Origin: Lachnospiraceae bacterium NK4A179
Lineage (GTDB): Bacteria; Bacillota; Clostridia; Lachnospirales; Lachnospiraceae
DNA: 64,000 nt
Assembly: GCA_000421045.1 (NCBI GenBank)
Contig: ATWC01000008.1
Coordinates: forward strand, 1-64,000
Reading direction: 5' to 3'
The position numbers were made by a program, and so were the translations under genes. Position 1 is the stretch's first letter, and each line of letters starts with the position of its first letter. The notes beneath the pieces were generated by a model. That model did not search any database, had not been told where the DNA came from, and worked only from the letters and a program-made list of their open reading frames with translations. Of the stretch, positions 7,067-16,531 are shown one piece after another.

Positions 7067-8890
7067 ATGGGAGAAGATATTAATCCCGGACAGCGGCTTG
7101 CAATTGACCACCATGACGGTCCAATGATGGTCATTGCAGGCCCCGGTTCGGGTAAGACTTTTGTTATCACAAGACGTATTAAGAAACTTATTGAAAGCGG
7201 TATACCACCGGAAGAAATATTGGTGATCACTTTCACCAAAGCCGCGGCCCTCGGGATGCAGTCCCGCTTCAGGGAACTGATGAGCGATGAGGCATCCTCC
7301 GTTACATTCGGAACATTTCATGCGATCTATTATCACATCATTAAGCAGTCATACCATTTCGGTCAGGACAGCATAATAACAGCAAAAGAAAAGAAACAAT
7401 ATATGAAAATGGTGCTCTCGTCATATCCAAAAGTAGATGACGACGACAGTACGATACAGTATCTGCTTGCAGAGTTTTCCAGGATGAAAAATGAAGGTGG
7501 CTCTGTGAGGGAGCAGAAAACAACGGACAATCTAATAGAGCGTTCGGATTTTGAAGGCATATACAGAGAATATGAAGATATGTTAAGAGAGGCACGCAAA
7601 CTGGATTTTGATGATATGGTGCTTCTTTGCAGAGACTTATTCATAAGCCGTCCGGATGTGCTTGAGATCTGGAGAGACAGATTTAAATACATACTCATCG
7701 ATGAATTTCAGGATATCAATCCAATGCAGTATGAAGTCGTTAAGATGCTTGCAGCCCCGCTTAATAATCTTTTTATCGTAGGGGATGATGATCAGTCCAT
7801 ATATGGATTCAGAGGTTCCTGTCCCGGTATAATGCTTGGTTTTCCAAAAGAGTTTCCTGAATGTAAAAATGTTTGTCTTAAGAATAATTACAGATCTACC
7901 AAGGGGATCGTGGATGATGCCTGCAGGCTGATCGCTCACAACAAGAGCCGTTTTGATAAAAAGCTCGAGGCAGGAAAGTTTGGAACTGACGATGTGATAC
8001 ATCTGGAATTTGCAAATGCTGAGGAAGAAGCAAGGGCTGTGACCGAACTGGTCATGGGTGCAGCTGAACACATGAAGCTTAGTGAGACTGCTGTTATAGT
8101 CAGGACAAACAGATCGGTTTCGGAATATGCTTCCGTATTTGCAAAGAAGCGTATCCCTTTCAGGATGCGAGAAAAGACTGCGAGTATCTTTGCTTCGGAA
8201 ACTGCAAGGGATATACTTGCCGTCCTTGCTTTTGCAGAAGGCGACCACAGCAGGGAAAACTTCCTTCGTTTTATGAATAAGCCGGTCAGATATATAAGAC
8301 GTGCCGATCTGGGTGCAAGAGGCAGGGTCGAACTCTCTGCATTGTTATCAGATCCTTATCTGAAACCTTATGTAAAAAAGAATGTTAAGGCGCTTCAGTA
8401 CGACTTGTGCAGAATAGCAGGAATGCTGCCTCTGCAGGCAGTCAATTATTTCAGAAAAGCGATGGGGTATGAATCATATTGTGTAACGGAAGGCCGAAAG
8501 AGAGGCAAGCCAAGAGATGAAGTGTTAGCTGAGCTTGATACGATAATGCGTTCGGCTGCAGGTATGGAAAGCTTTAAACAATGGCTTGAAAACATAGAGG
8601 ATTATGAGGCAGAGCTTTCACATATCTCATCCGAAGAAGAGGATAAGGATGGTGTATGGCTGATCACGATGCATGCGTCAAAAGGCCTCGAATATAACAC
8701 AGTGATACTTCCGGATCTGATCGAAGGAAATGTACCTCAAAAGCAGGCGGGCAGCCCTGAAGAGATAGAGGAGGAACGAAGAGTTTTTTATGTCGCCATG
8801 ACAAGGGCAAAAGAAAAATTGATCCTTTGTTCCCTGAAAAAAGAGCCCGGATCAAAGATAACACCAAGTCGGTTTTTGAAAGAGTTTTAA
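7067..8890 (+). CDS. UvrD/PcrA-type ATP-dependent DNA helicase, short form
   Basis: Superfamily 1A helicase that unwinds DNA 3' to 5' in repair or replication restart. Motifs in order: Walker A AGPGSGKT, VITFTKAAA (Ia), Walker B DEFQDINPMQ, GDDDQSIYGFRG (III), NNYRST (IV), TMHASKGLEY (V) and VAMTRAKEKL (VI). With 607 residues it is shorter than typical UvrD/PcrA (over 700), and the missing part is in the C-terminal tail and the inserted 2B region. It has no visible extra nuclease domain. GAAAGGCG precedes the start. It stands alone between the palindromic element and a strong hairpin. Confidence 0.9.
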   Translation: MGEDINPGQRLAIDHHDGPMMVIAGPGSGKTFVITRRIKKLIESGIPPEEILVITFTKAAALGMQSRFRELMSDEASSVTFGTFHAIYYHIIKQSYHFGQDSIITAKEKKQYMKMVLSSYPKVDDDDSTIQYLLAEFSRMKNEGGSVREQKTTDNLIERSDFEGIYREYEDMLREARKLDFDDMVLLCRDLFISRPDVLEIWRDRFKYILIDEFQDINPMQYEVVKMLAAPLNNLFIVGDDDQSIYGFRGSCPGIMLGFPKEFPECKNVCLKNNYRSTKGIVDDACRLIAHNKSRFDKKLEAGKFGTDDVIHLEFANAEEEARAVTELVMGAAEHMKLSETAVIVRTNRSVSEYASVFAKKRIPFRMREKTASIFASETARDILAVLAFAEGDHSRENFLRFMNKPVRYIRRADLGARGRVELSALLSDPYLKPYVKKNVKALQYDLCRIAGMLPLQAVNYFRKAMGYESYCVTEGRKRGKPRDEVLAELDTIMRSAAGMESFKQWLENIEDYEAELSHISSEEEDKDGVWLITMHASKGLEYNTVILPDLIEGNVPQKQAGSPEEIEEERRVFYVAMTRAKEKLILCSLKKEPGSKITPSRFLKEF

Positions 8891-8898
8891 AATACGAA

Positions 8899-8926
8899 GA
8901 AACGCCCGGGCGAACCCGGGCGTTTC
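8899..8926 (+). terminator. Strong hairpin after the helicase gene
   Basis: GAAACGCCCGGG (8899-8910) pairs perfectly with CCCGGGCGTTTC (8915-8926) around a CGAA loop. There is no clear T tract, so termination is likely but the element may also act as an mRNA-stabilising 3' structure. Confidence 0.7.
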
Positions 8927-9087
8927 GTTATGAGGGGGGAGATAGAATTTCTCTATCTGCCATGATAATACATCATCGTAATAAAAAAGACAAGTGCATT
9001 TTAGTTAAAAAATGTATTTATTTGGAGACAAATTAGAGACATTTATGTTAAAAACGCATACTTCTGGATTACATAACAGAAAGAAGT

Positions 9088-9396
9088 TTATACTATATCG
9101 TTAAATTCTTCGTTATCTAAGTATTCATCAAAGGCATCAGAAGCTGCTTCGTATTCGTCTGTGTCATCGATATATTCAAGACTCGGATTGCCGTCCTTAT
9201 CCTCATTATGCCTGTAGATCCAGACTTCTCCGTCTTTGTTCTCACCCTTTTTGTCGAGAGGGAGAAGGGCGATATAGTCTCTGCCATTGCATTCAAATAT
9301 AGTGACTATCTGACAGGTGACCTTTCCATCATCAAGATCTATATCTACATACATTTCGGTATCATTTTCATCATTGTTCTTATTCTTATTGCCCAT
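9088..9396 (-). CDS. DUF1292 domain protein (YrzB-like)
   Basis: A small acidic protein of 102 residues. The core, about residues 15-75, reads as a DUF1292 fold: an acidic MYVDIDLDDG start, TIFECNGRDYIALLPLD, then VWIYRHNEDKDG. The tail is Asp/Glu rich. In Firmicutes such proteins often sit in the yrrL-yrzB cluster, and their function is unknown. I start it at the ATG at 9396 because GGAGGTG (9409-9403) lies six bases upstream; the GTG at 9405 falls inside that ribosome site. It is transcribed divergently from the DUF5662 gene. Confidence 0.8.
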   Translation of the reverse strand: MGNKNKNNDENDTEMYVDIDLDDGKVTCQIVTIFECNGRDYIALLPLDKKGENKDGEVWIYRHNEDKDGNPSLEYIDDTDEYEAASDAFDEYLDNEEFNDIV

Positions 9397-9422
9397 GGCG
9401 CTCACCTCCGTTATTTTTCTTC

Positions 9423-9451
9423 ATGATAGCATTACATCAAATACCTGTAAA
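9423..9451 (-). promoter_or_regulatory. Promoter of the DUF1292 gene
   Basis: On the minus strand: TTTACA (9451-9446), a 17-bp spacer and TATCAT (9428-9423), with TGC directly upstream of the hexamer as an extended -10. Confidence 0.65.
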
Positions 9452-9484
9452 TTGGTTACCGTGCTTTTATCACTCGGCTTTTTG

Positions 9485-9493
9485 TGATAGAAT
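9485..9493 (+). promoter_or_regulatory. Extended -10 promoter of the DUF5662 gene
   Basis: TGATAGAAT (9485-9493) is an extended -10 element with little -35 match. The same nine bases recur before the genes at 14966 and 45815. Confidence 0.6.
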
Positions 9494-9513
9494 AACACAG
9501 TTACGGAGGCAAT

Positions 9514-10140
9514 ATGGATTTTTTCGGACATCTGAAGACCATCACATATCACAGGATCCTGGTCTGCAAGGGCTGTTTCAGAATAGGTCTCTACCGGCAG
9601 GGGCTTACGCATGATCTGTCAAAGTATGAACCTGTCGAATTTCTAAACGGAATTAAGTATTATCAGGGATACAGATCGCCCAATAATGCAGAGCGTGAAG
9701 ACAAAGGATATTCGGCTGCCTGGCTTCATCATAAGGGCAGGAACAGACATCATTTTGAATACTGGATCGATTTTGCGGGTGATGGATTCGGAGGCAAGGC
9801 TGAGCTTAAACCTATCCGTATGCCGGACAATTATATTGCCGAGATGTTCATTGACCGTGTATCTGCTTCGAAGGTATATAAGGGAAATGAATATAATGAC
9901 GGATGTCCGTATGCATATTATAAGTACGGTGATATAAGTCACCTGCTTCATCCGTATACGCAGACGCTTCTCGAGGCATGGCTTATCATGCTCGCAAAGA
10001 AGGGGGAAGCTTATACTTTCAGGTATATTAAGCGCTTCCTGCGTCTCCCCAGGGAGAAAAGAGACAGGATAGCGGTAAAGATGCTCCATGGCGGTGTGAC
10101 AAAGGAGCAGCTTTTTTCAAGAATAGATTATAAAAAATAA
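9514..10140 (+). CDS. DUF5662 family protein
   Basis: A 208-residue protein of the DUF5662 type. Conserved features are an HDLSKYEPVEF motif (residues about 31-41) and a His-rich stretch, AWLHHKGRNRHHFEYWID (about 68-86), that could bind a metal. The second half carries MPDNYIAEMFIDR and the helical YTFRYIKRFLRLP. No signal peptide or membrane segment is seen. Its biochemical role is not known. GGAGG at 9505-9509 supports the start. It is divergent from DUF1292 and followed by trpS after 24 bases, so the two may be co-transcribed. Confidence 0.8.
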   Translation: MDFFGHLKTITYHRILVCKGCFRIGLYRQGLTHDLSKYEPVEFLNGIKYYQGYRSPNNAEREDKGYSAAWLHHKGRNRHHFEYWIDFAGDGFGGKAELKPIRMPDNYIAEMFIDRVSASKVYKGNEYNDGCPYAYYKYGDISHLLHPYTQTLLEAWLIMLAKKGEAYTFRYIKRFLRLPREKRDRIAVKMLHGGVTKEQLFSRIDYKK

Positions 10141-10164
10141 TTCTTCACACCAGGAGGTTCTACT

Positions 10165-11169
10165 ATGAGAGACGGAAAAAAAGTATTATTCAGCGGAATG
10201 CAGGCTACGGGAAATCTTACTCTGGGCAATTATCTGGGAGCGCTGAAAAACTGGGTAAGCCTTTCGGATGAGTATGAGTGCTTTTATTCGGTTGTTGACG
10301 AGCATTCAATTACGGTCAGACAGGATCCTTCGGTATTGAGACAGCGTGCAAGAAAGCTTTTCGCTCTTTATATTGCAGCAGGTCTTGATCCTGAGAAAAA
10401 CTGCATATATTACCAGTCACATGTCAGCTGCCATGCAGAGCTTGCATGGATACTCAACTGCTTTACATATATGGGTGAGCTTCAGAGAATGACCCAGTTC
10501 AAGGATAAGTCGAGCAAGCATGCTGACAATATCAATGCCGGTCTTTTCACTTATCCGGTACTGATGGCTGCCGATATACTTCTTTACCAGACTGATGTGG
10601 TTCCGGTTGGAAAGGATCAGCTGCAGCATCTTGAATTAACAAGAGATATCGCACAGCGTTTCAATGCGATATACGGCGATGTGTTTACGATCCCCGAGCC
10701 TTATCTCGGTAAGGCAGGTGCAAAGATCATGAGTCTTCAGGATCCTTCAAAGAAGATGTCAAAGTCTGATGAAAATGAAAACGCATCTATCTATCTTATG
10801 GATGATCCGGATACTATAATGCGCAAGTTTAAGCGTGCGGTGACCGATTCAGAAGCTTCGGTAAGGTATCGCGAGGAACAGCCGGGCATCAGGAATCTTA
10901 TCGATATCTACAGTGCATGCACAGGTAAGACACCTGAGGAGATAGAAAAGGAATTTGACGGCAAGGGTTACGGAGAGTTCAAGCCGGCAGTCGGAGAAGC
11001 TGTAGTATCGATATTAAAACCGTTGCAGGATAGATGTGCCGATCTTGAGAAGAATAAGGATTATATCGATCAGGCTATCAAGAACAATGCGGAGAAAGCT
11101 GAATACTTTGCACAGAAAACCCTCCGCAAGGTACAGAAGAAAGTCGGATTCCCCGAGAAGATACGCTAA
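10165..11169 (+). CDS. trpS: Tryptophan--tRNA ligase
   Basis: Class I synthetase of 334 residues, the normal bacterial length, charging tRNA-Trp. The HIGH-type motif is in QATGNLTLGNYLGAL near the start and the KMSKS motif is intact as KKMSKSDENEN at about residue 194. GMQATG and the DIAQRFN region are typical of TrpRS. CAGGAGG precedes the ATG. Only 24 bases separate it from the upstream gene, so there is no room for a T-box leader here. Confidence 0.95.
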   Translation: MRDGKKVLFSGMQATGNLTLGNYLGALKNWVSLSDEYECFYSVVDEHSITVRQDPSVLRQRARKLFALYIAAGLDPEKNCIYYQSHVSCHAELAWILNCFTYMGELQRMTQFKDKSSKHADNINAGLFTYPVLMAADILLYQTDVVPVGKDQLQHLELTRDIAQRFNAIYGDVFTIPEPYLGKAGAKIMSLQDPSKKMSKSDENENASIYLMDDPDTIMRKFKRAVTDSEASVRYREEQPGIRNLIDIYSACTGKTPEEIEKEFDGKGYGEFKPAVGEAVVSILKPLQDRCADLEKNKDYIDQAIKNNAEKAEYFAQKTLRKVQKKVGFPEKIR

Positions 11170-11187
11170 AGAAGGAGAATATTACGT

Positions 11188-12567
11188 ATGGCTAAAAGCA
11201 GCATGATGGAACTTGCCGAGAATAGAAATGATATGTTCAATGAGCTGGTCAAATACTGCATGGTTTCAGGTGAGATAGACCAGAGTCTTTATCTTGAATA
11301 TGATGTAAAAAGAGGTCTCAGAGATTCTAACGGAAAAGGTGTACTTACCGGTCTTACCGAGATTTCCGATGTAAACGGAACGAGGGTTGTAGACGGAGTG
11401 AAAGTACCTGCTGAGGGTAAATTGTTTTATCAGGGATATGATGTTAATGACCTGGTAAAGGGAACAGCCGGAAAACGCTATGGTTTTGAAGAGATCACAT
11501 ATCTTCTTCTTTTCGGTGAGCTTCCGAACAAAAAACAGTTTGAGTCGTTCAAGGCTATACTTACAGATCTCCAGGAGCTTTCAGCAGATTTTGTCAGGGA
11601 TGTTATCCTTCATAATCCCAGCCGCAATATCATGAACTCGCTTCAGAAGGCTATTCTTTCGCTTTATTCATATGATGATAATCCGGAAGATGTTGCAGTG
11701 CAGAATGTCCTCAGACAGTGCCTTCAGCTTATAGGCAAAATGCCGCTTATGAGTGTTTACGGCTATCACGGCTACAGACATTTCATACTTAACAAGAATC
11801 TTGTCATCAGGACACCGAAGAAGGAGTTTTCCACAGCCGAGAATATCCTTAATATGTTAAGACCTGACGGTGAGTTCACAGAGCTTGAGGCTCAGGTGCT
11901 TGATACGGCGCTTATACTCCATGCTGAGCATGGCGGCGGTAACAACTCGACATTTACTACACATGTGGTAACTTCCACAGGTACTGATACTTACTCTGCG
12001 ATGGCTGCTGCTATTGCATCTCTTAAGGGCCCCAGACACGGTGGTGCCAATCTTAAGGTTCAGAGAATGTTCTCGGATCTTAAGGGTAATGTTCCTGACT
12101 GGAAGGATGAAGGTGCGATAAGAGATTATCTTTCAAAGATACTTGATAAAGAGGCCTTTGATAAGAGCGGACTTATCTACGGTATGGGACATGCGGTATA
12201 TACGCTTTCGGATCCCAGAAAAGTCATACTCAAGGAATCAGCGCAGAGGCTTGCCGAAAGCAAGGATAAGATGGATGAGTTTGAACTCTTTGACAGGGTT
12301 GAGCGTATTGCGAGTGAACTGATAACCGAAAGACGCAGGGTATTTAAGCCTGTATGTGCAAATGTAGATTTTTACAGCGGATTCTTATATTCAATGCTCA
12401 GTATACCGGAGGAGCTGTTCACACCTATATTTGCAATAGCACGTATCTCCGGCTGGAGCTCACACAGGCTTGAAGAGCTGGTAAATAAGGGCAAGATAAT
12501 TCGTCCGGCATATAAGTATGTCGGCTCTCATAAGGAATACTATCCGATAGAAGAACGTTTTTGGTGA
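11188..12567 (+). CDS. gltA: Citrate synthase
   Basis: Condenses acetyl-CoA with oxaloacetate to citrate. The 459-residue length matches the longer citrate synthases of Clostridia. Recognisable segments include KLFYQGYDVNDLV, the catalytic-His region LHAEHGGGNNSTF, SLKGPRHGGAN, GMGHAVYTLSDPR and, near the end, SGFLYSMLSIPEELFTPIFAI. AAGGAGA lies before the start. It follows trpS by 18 bases and precedes a lactonase gene by 18 bases, an apparent operon. No aconitase or isocitrate dehydrogenase gene is adjacent; the leuB at 18721 is a related enzyme of another pathway. Confidence 0.93.
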   Translation: MAKSSMMELAENRNDMFNELVKYCMVSGEIDQSLYLEYDVKRGLRDSNGKGVLTGLTEISDVNGTRVVDGVKVPAEGKLFYQGYDVNDLVKGTAGKRYGFEEITYLLLFGELPNKKQFESFKAILTDLQELSADFVRDVILHNPSRNIMNSLQKAILSLYSYDDNPEDVAVQNVLRQCLQLIGKMPLMSVYGYHGYRHFILNKNLVIRTPKKEFSTAENILNMLRPDGEFTELEAQVLDTALILHAEHGGGNNSTFTTHVVTSTGTDTYSAMAAAIASLKGPRHGGANLKVQRMFSDLKGNVPDWKDEGAIRDYLSKILDKEAFDKSGLIYGMGHAVYTLSDPRKVILKESAQRLAESKDKMDEFELFDRVERIASELITERRRVFKPVCANVDFYSGFLYSMLSIPEELFTPIFAIARISGWSSHRLEELVNKGKIIRPAYKYVGSHKEYYPIEERFW

Positions 12568-12585
12568 TCCGGAGGGTTTACGGTT

Positions 12586-13665
12586 ATGAAGGCAGAGAAT
12601 CAGGAAAAGTATGTTGCTTATGTTTCATGCTACACGCAGGGAAGCAAGGTAGGCATAAGAGTATACGATGTTGATTTAGAAAAGGGTACTTTCACGGAAA
12701 AGGATAAGATTGAGATATCAAACTCTTCCTATATGTGCATTTCGCATAACGGAAAGTATCTTTATTCAATAACCGATTATGGTGTTGAATCTTATAACAT
12801 AAAGGATGACGGAACTCTTGAAACAGCATCTGCTGCTTCTATCAACGGCATGCGCGGATGTTATCTTTCGACTGATTATACTGACAGGTTCCTTTTTGTT
12901 GCCGGATATCATGACGGAAAGATAACAGTGCTTTCCATAAATGAGGACGGCACTCTCGGCAAGATCACCGATGAAGTTTATCATAAGGGAATAGGAAGTA
13001 TAATCGACCGCAACTTCAGACCTCATGTAAACTGTGTGAAAATGACAAGGGATAATAAGTATCTGCTTGCTGCCGATCTGGGTATCGATCAGACCAAGGT
13101 TTATCAGTTTGATCATGAAACAGGGAAGCTGCGCATGATAGATATCATCCATTCAGAGCAGTATTCGGGACCGAGACATATAAAAATTTCCAAAGATGGA
13201 AGATTTATATATATCATCCACGAAGAGAAGAGCTATATAGCTGTTTATAATTATGCAGAGCGTAAGGTTGGCGATCCGTCATTTGATCTGATAGAGACTG
13301 TTCCGACCATTAATGAGTATCATTCCGAAGATACAGCCGCAAGTGCGCTTAATCTGTCAGCTGATTATAAATATCTCATCACGACAAATGTAGGCGACAA
13401 TTCTGCAGCTATATTCAAGATAGACAGGGATAAGGGAACTCTTTCAAAGATACTCTGTCTTCCGATAAGCGGATCGTATCCTAAAGATGCGGCCCTGTTC
13501 CCAGATAACAAGCATCTGGTATCTTTGAATCATGAAAATAATACAATGACATTCTTTGCAGTTGATCTTTCAAAGGGAACACTTGCGATGAATGCAAAAG
13601 AAATAAAGATCGATCAGCCAAACTGCGTGATCTTCCATGCGTTAGGCAATCGACAGGATGATTAA
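12586..13665 (+). CDS. Lactonase family protein (6-phosphogluconolactonase-like seven-bladed propeller)
   Basis: A 359-residue cytosolic beta-propeller of the YbhE/Pgl type. Diagnostic segments are GCYLSTDYTDRFLFVAGYHDGKITVLSINEDG split over blades, FRPHVNCVKMTRDNKYLLAADLG, and SGPRHIKISKDG. These match the family that hydrolyses 6-phosphogluconolactone or related sugar lactones. The exact substrate cannot be read from sequence. CGGAGGG precedes the ATG. It ends only seven bases before the stop of the convergent aroC gene, leaving no room for a terminator. Confidence 0.85.
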   Translation: MKAENQEKYVAYVSCYTQGSKVGIRVYDVDLEKGTFTEKDKIEISNSSYMCISHNGKYLYSITDYGVESYNIKDDGTLETASAASINGMRGCYLSTDYTDRFLFVAGYHDGKITVLSINEDGTLGKITDEVYHKGIGSIIDRNFRPHVNCVKMTRDNKYLLAADLGIDQTKVYQFDHETGKLRMIDIIHSEQYSGPRHIKISKDGRFIYIIHEEKSYIAVYNYAERKVGDPSFDLIETVPTINEYHSEDTAASALNLSADYKYLITTNVGDNSAAIFKIDRDKGTLSKILCLPISGSYPKDAALFPDNKHLVSLNHENNTMTFFAVDLSKGTLAMNAKEIKIDQPNCVIFHALGNRQDD

Positions 13666-13672
13666 GTAAAGA

Positions 13673-14791
13673 TCATCTTTCGTATATTCTCTTCAGATAA
13701 GAAAGTTTTGATGTGGTATTGTCCATAAGGGCATCGAGGATCGTGAGTGCTGTCATGCATTCAACAACCACAACGGCTCTGGGAACGATGACAGGGTCGT
13801 GGCGGCCTTCGATGGTAAGCTCGGTATTCTTGATCCTTCCGTCAAAGCTTGAAACAGTCTTCTGTGTCTGATAGATAGAAGGTGTGGGTTTGAAATAAGC
13901 CTTTATCCTTATCGGCGCTCCGGAGGTGAGACCTCCGAGTATGCCACCGGCATGGTTTGACTTGAATTCTATATTTTTCCCGCGTGCGCGCATCGCATCA
14001 TTATTCTCTGAACCACGCTTTAATGAGGCGGATATTCCGTCTCCGATCTCTACAGCTTTCACTGCACCGATAGAAAAGAGTGCATGTGAGATAGTAGCAT
14101 CAAGTTTGTCGAATACAGGCTCTCCGATGCCTGCAGGAAGTCCGGTAACTTCACAGAATACGGAGCCTCCTATCGAATCCTTTTCTTCACGATATTTTTT
14201 GATGAGCTTTTCAGCCTCTGCGGCTGCCGTGCTGTCAGGCATCACAACAGTATTTGAAAGTGAAGTAAGTACCATTTCATCAGTGATGGTATCAATGTTT
14301 AAGATGATATCTCCGATGGAAGATGTTACTGCATGAACGGATATTCCCAGTTCTTCGAGAATTTTAATGGCAACGGCACCCGCAGCAACTCTTGCTGCTG
14401 TTTCACGTCCGGAAGAACGACCGCCGCCTCTGTAATCCCTGAAACCGTATTTTGCGTCATATCCCATATCAGCGTGTCCGGGTCTGTAACAGTTCATCAA
14501 ATGACTGTAATCGGACGAACGCTGTGAAGTGTTCCTTATCATCAGAGATATGGGGGTGCCCTCGGTCATATTTTCAAACACGCCCGAGAGTATTTCGACT
14601 TTGTCATCTTCTTTCCTGGATGTTGTAACGGCAGATGTGCCGGGCTTTCTTCTGTCAAGAAAAGCCTGTATGTCTTCTTCTGATAAACGCAGGCCTGAGG
14701 GACAGCCGTCAATAACTGCACCTAATGCAGCTCCGTGAGATTCGCCCCATGTGGTGACTCTGAAGTTTTTTCCGAAAGTAGATCCTGCCAT
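13673..14791 (-). CDS. aroC: Chorismate synthase
   Basis: Last step of the shikimate pathway: removes phosphate from EPSP to give chorismate, using reduced FMN. The 372-residue protein has the expected signatures: GKNFRVTTWGESHG at the N-terminus, YRPGHADMGYDAKYG, DYRGGGRSSGRETAARVAAGA, and the C-terminal GRHDPVIVPRAVVVVE. CGGAGG lies upstream of the ATG at 14791. It is the only chorismate-pathway gene on this strand; aroB is at 2708. Its 3' end nearly meets the lactonase gene. Confidence 0.95.
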   Translation of the reverse strand: MAGSTFGKNFRVTTWGESHGAALGAVIDGCPSGLRLSEEDIQAFLDRRKPGTSAVTTSRKEDDKVEILSGVFENMTEGTPISLMIRNTSQRSSDYSHLMNCYRPGHADMGYDAKYGFRDYRGGGRSSGRETAARVAAGAVAIKILEELGISVHAVTSSIGDIILNIDTITDEMVLTSLSNTVVMPDSTAAAEAEKLIKKYREEKDSIGGSVFCEVTGLPAGIGEPVFDKLDATISHALFSIGAVKAVEIGDGISASLKRGSENNDAMRARGKNIEFKSNHAGGILGGLTSGAPIRIKAYFKPTPSIYQTQKTVSSFDGRIKNTELTIEGRHDPVIVPRAVVVVECMTALTILDALMDNTTSKLSYLKRIYER

Positions 14792-14826
14792 TATGTAGTC
14801 CTCCGTTTATCTCAGCAATGGATTTC

Positions 14827-14855
14827 ATTATAGTACTTCCGATTTTCATTGGCAA
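14827..14855 (-). promoter_or_regulatory. aroC promoter
   Basis: On the minus strand: TTGCCA (14855-14850), a 17-bp spacer and TATAAT (14832-14827), about 35 bases before the aroC start. Confidence 0.75.
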
Positions 14856-14898
14856 ACCCTGTTATGAGGGCAACACTGTTTTTGTGGAAGAGAAAGTA

Positions 14899-14907
14899 TG
14901 ATAGAAT
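14899..14907 (+). promoter_or_regulatory. Extended -10 promoter of the thioesterase-tgt pair
   Basis: TGATAGAAT (14899-14907), identical to the elements at 9485 and 45768. No good -35 at 17 bp. Confidence 0.6.
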
Positions 14908-14965
14908 ACCCAATTGGATATTTTGAGATATATGGAACTGTTCTTAAAAAACGCAGGAGACTGAA

Positions 14966-15391
14966 ATGAAAACTTGTACGCATAAGGTTGCATATTATGA
15001 AACTGACAGGATGGGGATCACTCATCATTCGAATTATATAAGATGGATGGAAGAGGCAAGAGTTGCCTTTCTTGAAAAGATTGGCTGGAGTTATGCCAGG
15101 ATGGAAGAAAACGGTCTTCTCTCCCCGGTTACTAAGGTTTGCTGTGATTACAGGAAATCCACCACATTCAATGATACGGTAGATATCTATGTTGAAGTCA
15201 GAAAGGTTTCGCATGTTAAAGCGGACCTTTCATATGTTATGAAAAATACCTTGACCGGAGAAGTGGTTGCTAAAGGTTCGTCCTGCCATGGCTTTATCAC
15301 AAAAGACGGAAAGCCTGTTGTTATAGACCGTGAAATGCCTGAATTCTATTCGGTCATGAAGAAGTTGGAAAGTGAAGGAACAGATCAATGA
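14966..15391 (+). CDS. Acyl-CoA thioesterase, YbgC/4HBT hot-dog family
   Basis: A 141-residue single hot-dog domain. The N-terminal YETDRMGITHHSNYIRWMEEAR is the family signature (listed here in two halves: YETDRMGITH and HSNYIRWMEEAR), with the conserved Asp and the helix that forms the acyl-CoA site. Related enzymes hydrolyse short or medium acyl-CoA or hydroxybenzoyl-CoA, and the substrate here is unknown. CAGGAGA precedes the ATG. It is divergent from aroC and its stop overlaps the tgt start (ATGA), indicating translational coupling. Confidence 0.85.
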   Translation: MKTCTHKVAYYETDRMGITHHSNYIRWMEEARVAFLEKIGWSYARMEENGLLSPVTKVCCDYRKSTTFNDTVDIYVEVRKVSHVKADLSYVMKNTLTGEVVAKGSSCHGFITKDGKPVVIDREMPEFYSVMKKLESEGTDQ

Positions 15392-16524
15392 AGTATGAGG
15401 TTATTGCAAAAGACGGTCTTGCCAAGCGCGCTCATATGGAGACGGTGCACGGTGTTATCGAGACGCCTGTGTTCATGAATGTCGGTACCGTAGGCGCGAT
15501 AAAGGGCGCAGTTTCCACTGAGGATCTTGAGAATATAGGTACACAGGTGGAATTGTCCAATACATACCATCTGCATGTCAGAACAGGTGATGAGACTATA
15601 AAGAAACTCGGCGGGCTTCATAAGTTCATGAGCTGGAACAGACCGATACTTACCGACTCCGGCGGCTTTCAGGTGTTTTCGCTCGCAGGACTCAGAAAGA
15701 TAAAGGAAAAGGGTGTGACTTTCCAGTCGCATATTGACGGCAGACGTATATTCATGGGCCCGGAGGAGAGCATGCAGATCCAGTCAAATCTTGGATCCAC
15801 CATTGCAATGGCATTTGATGAATGTCCGCCTGCGCTTGCTGAACGTGAATATGTTAAGCCCTCTGTTGAGCGCACTACCAGATGGCTCATCAGATGCAAA
15901 AAGGAGATGGACAGACTCAATTCCCTGGAGGATACGGTAAACAGGGAACAGCTTCTGTTCGGTATCAATCAGGGTGCTGTATATGCTGATATAAGGATCG
16001 AACACGCCAAACGCATTGCGGAGCTGGATCTGCCCGGATATGCCGTGGGCGGTCTGGCTGTGGGTGAGAGTCATGAGCAGATGTACTATATCCTTGATGA
16101 GGTAGTGCCGTACCTTCCTTCTGAAAAACCTGTATATCTTATGGGTGTAGGAACTCCGGCAAATATTCTTGAGGCTGTGGACAGAGGTGTGGATTTTTTT
16201 GACTGTGTTTATCCTACAAGAAACGGCAGACATGCGCATCTTTATACAGGCCACGGAAAGATCAATCTTATGAATGCTAAGTATGAACTGGATGACAGGC
16301 CGATAGAGGAAGGATGCGGATGTCCCGCATGCAAAAGATATTCAAGGGCTTATATCAGACATCTGCTTAAAGCTAAAGAGATGCTCGGCATGCGACTTTG
16401 CGTTTTGCATAATCTTTATTTTTACAATCATCTGATGAAAGAGATAAGAGATGCCATAGACTGCGGATGTTATTCACTGTATAAGAAAAACAAGCTTGCT
16501 GCCATGTCAGAGGGTGAGGAATAA
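15388..16524 (+). CDS. tgt: Queuine tRNA-ribosyltransferase (tRNA-guanine transglycosylase)
   Basis: Exchanges guanine 34 of GUN-anticodon tRNAs for a queuosine precursor. The 378-residue protein carries DSGGFQVFSL, the nucleophile region DCVYPTRNGRHAHLYT, and the zinc site CGCPACKRYSRAYI with the downstream HNLYFYNHL. These are all standard for bacterial Tgt. The start overlaps the thioesterase stop by ATGA. No queuosine biosynthesis genes (queA, queC-F) are in the window. The next gene, a lipoprotein, begins just after the stop and may be in the same transcript. Confidence 0.95.
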   Translation: MKYEVIAKDGLAKRAHMETVHGVIETPVFMNVGTVGAIKGAVSTEDLENIGTQVELSNTYHLHVRTGDETIKKLGGLHKFMSWNRPILTDSGGFQVFSLAGLRKIKEKGVTFQSHIDGRRIFMGPEESMQIQSNLGSTIAMAFDECPPALAEREYVKPSVERTTRWLIRCKKEMDRLNSLEDTVNREQLLFGINQGAVYADIRIEHAKRIAELDLPGYAVGGLAVGESHEQMYYILDEVVPYLPSEKPVYLMGVGTPANILEAVDRGVDFFDCVYPTRNGRHAHLYTGHGKINLMNAKYELDDRPIEEGCGCPACKRYSRAYIRHLLKAKEMLGMRLCVLHNLYFYNHLMKEIRDAIDCGCYSLYKKNKLAAMSEGEE

Positions 16525-16531
16525 TTTGATC

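Noticed and set aside
8827-9036. A 69-codon frame over the helicase 3' end
   Set aside because: It overlaps the helicase gene and runs through the hairpin at 8899-8926, with no ribosome site.
10141-10164. T-box riboswitch before trpS
   Set aside because: Only 24 bases separate trpS from the previous gene, and they hold just the ribosome site.
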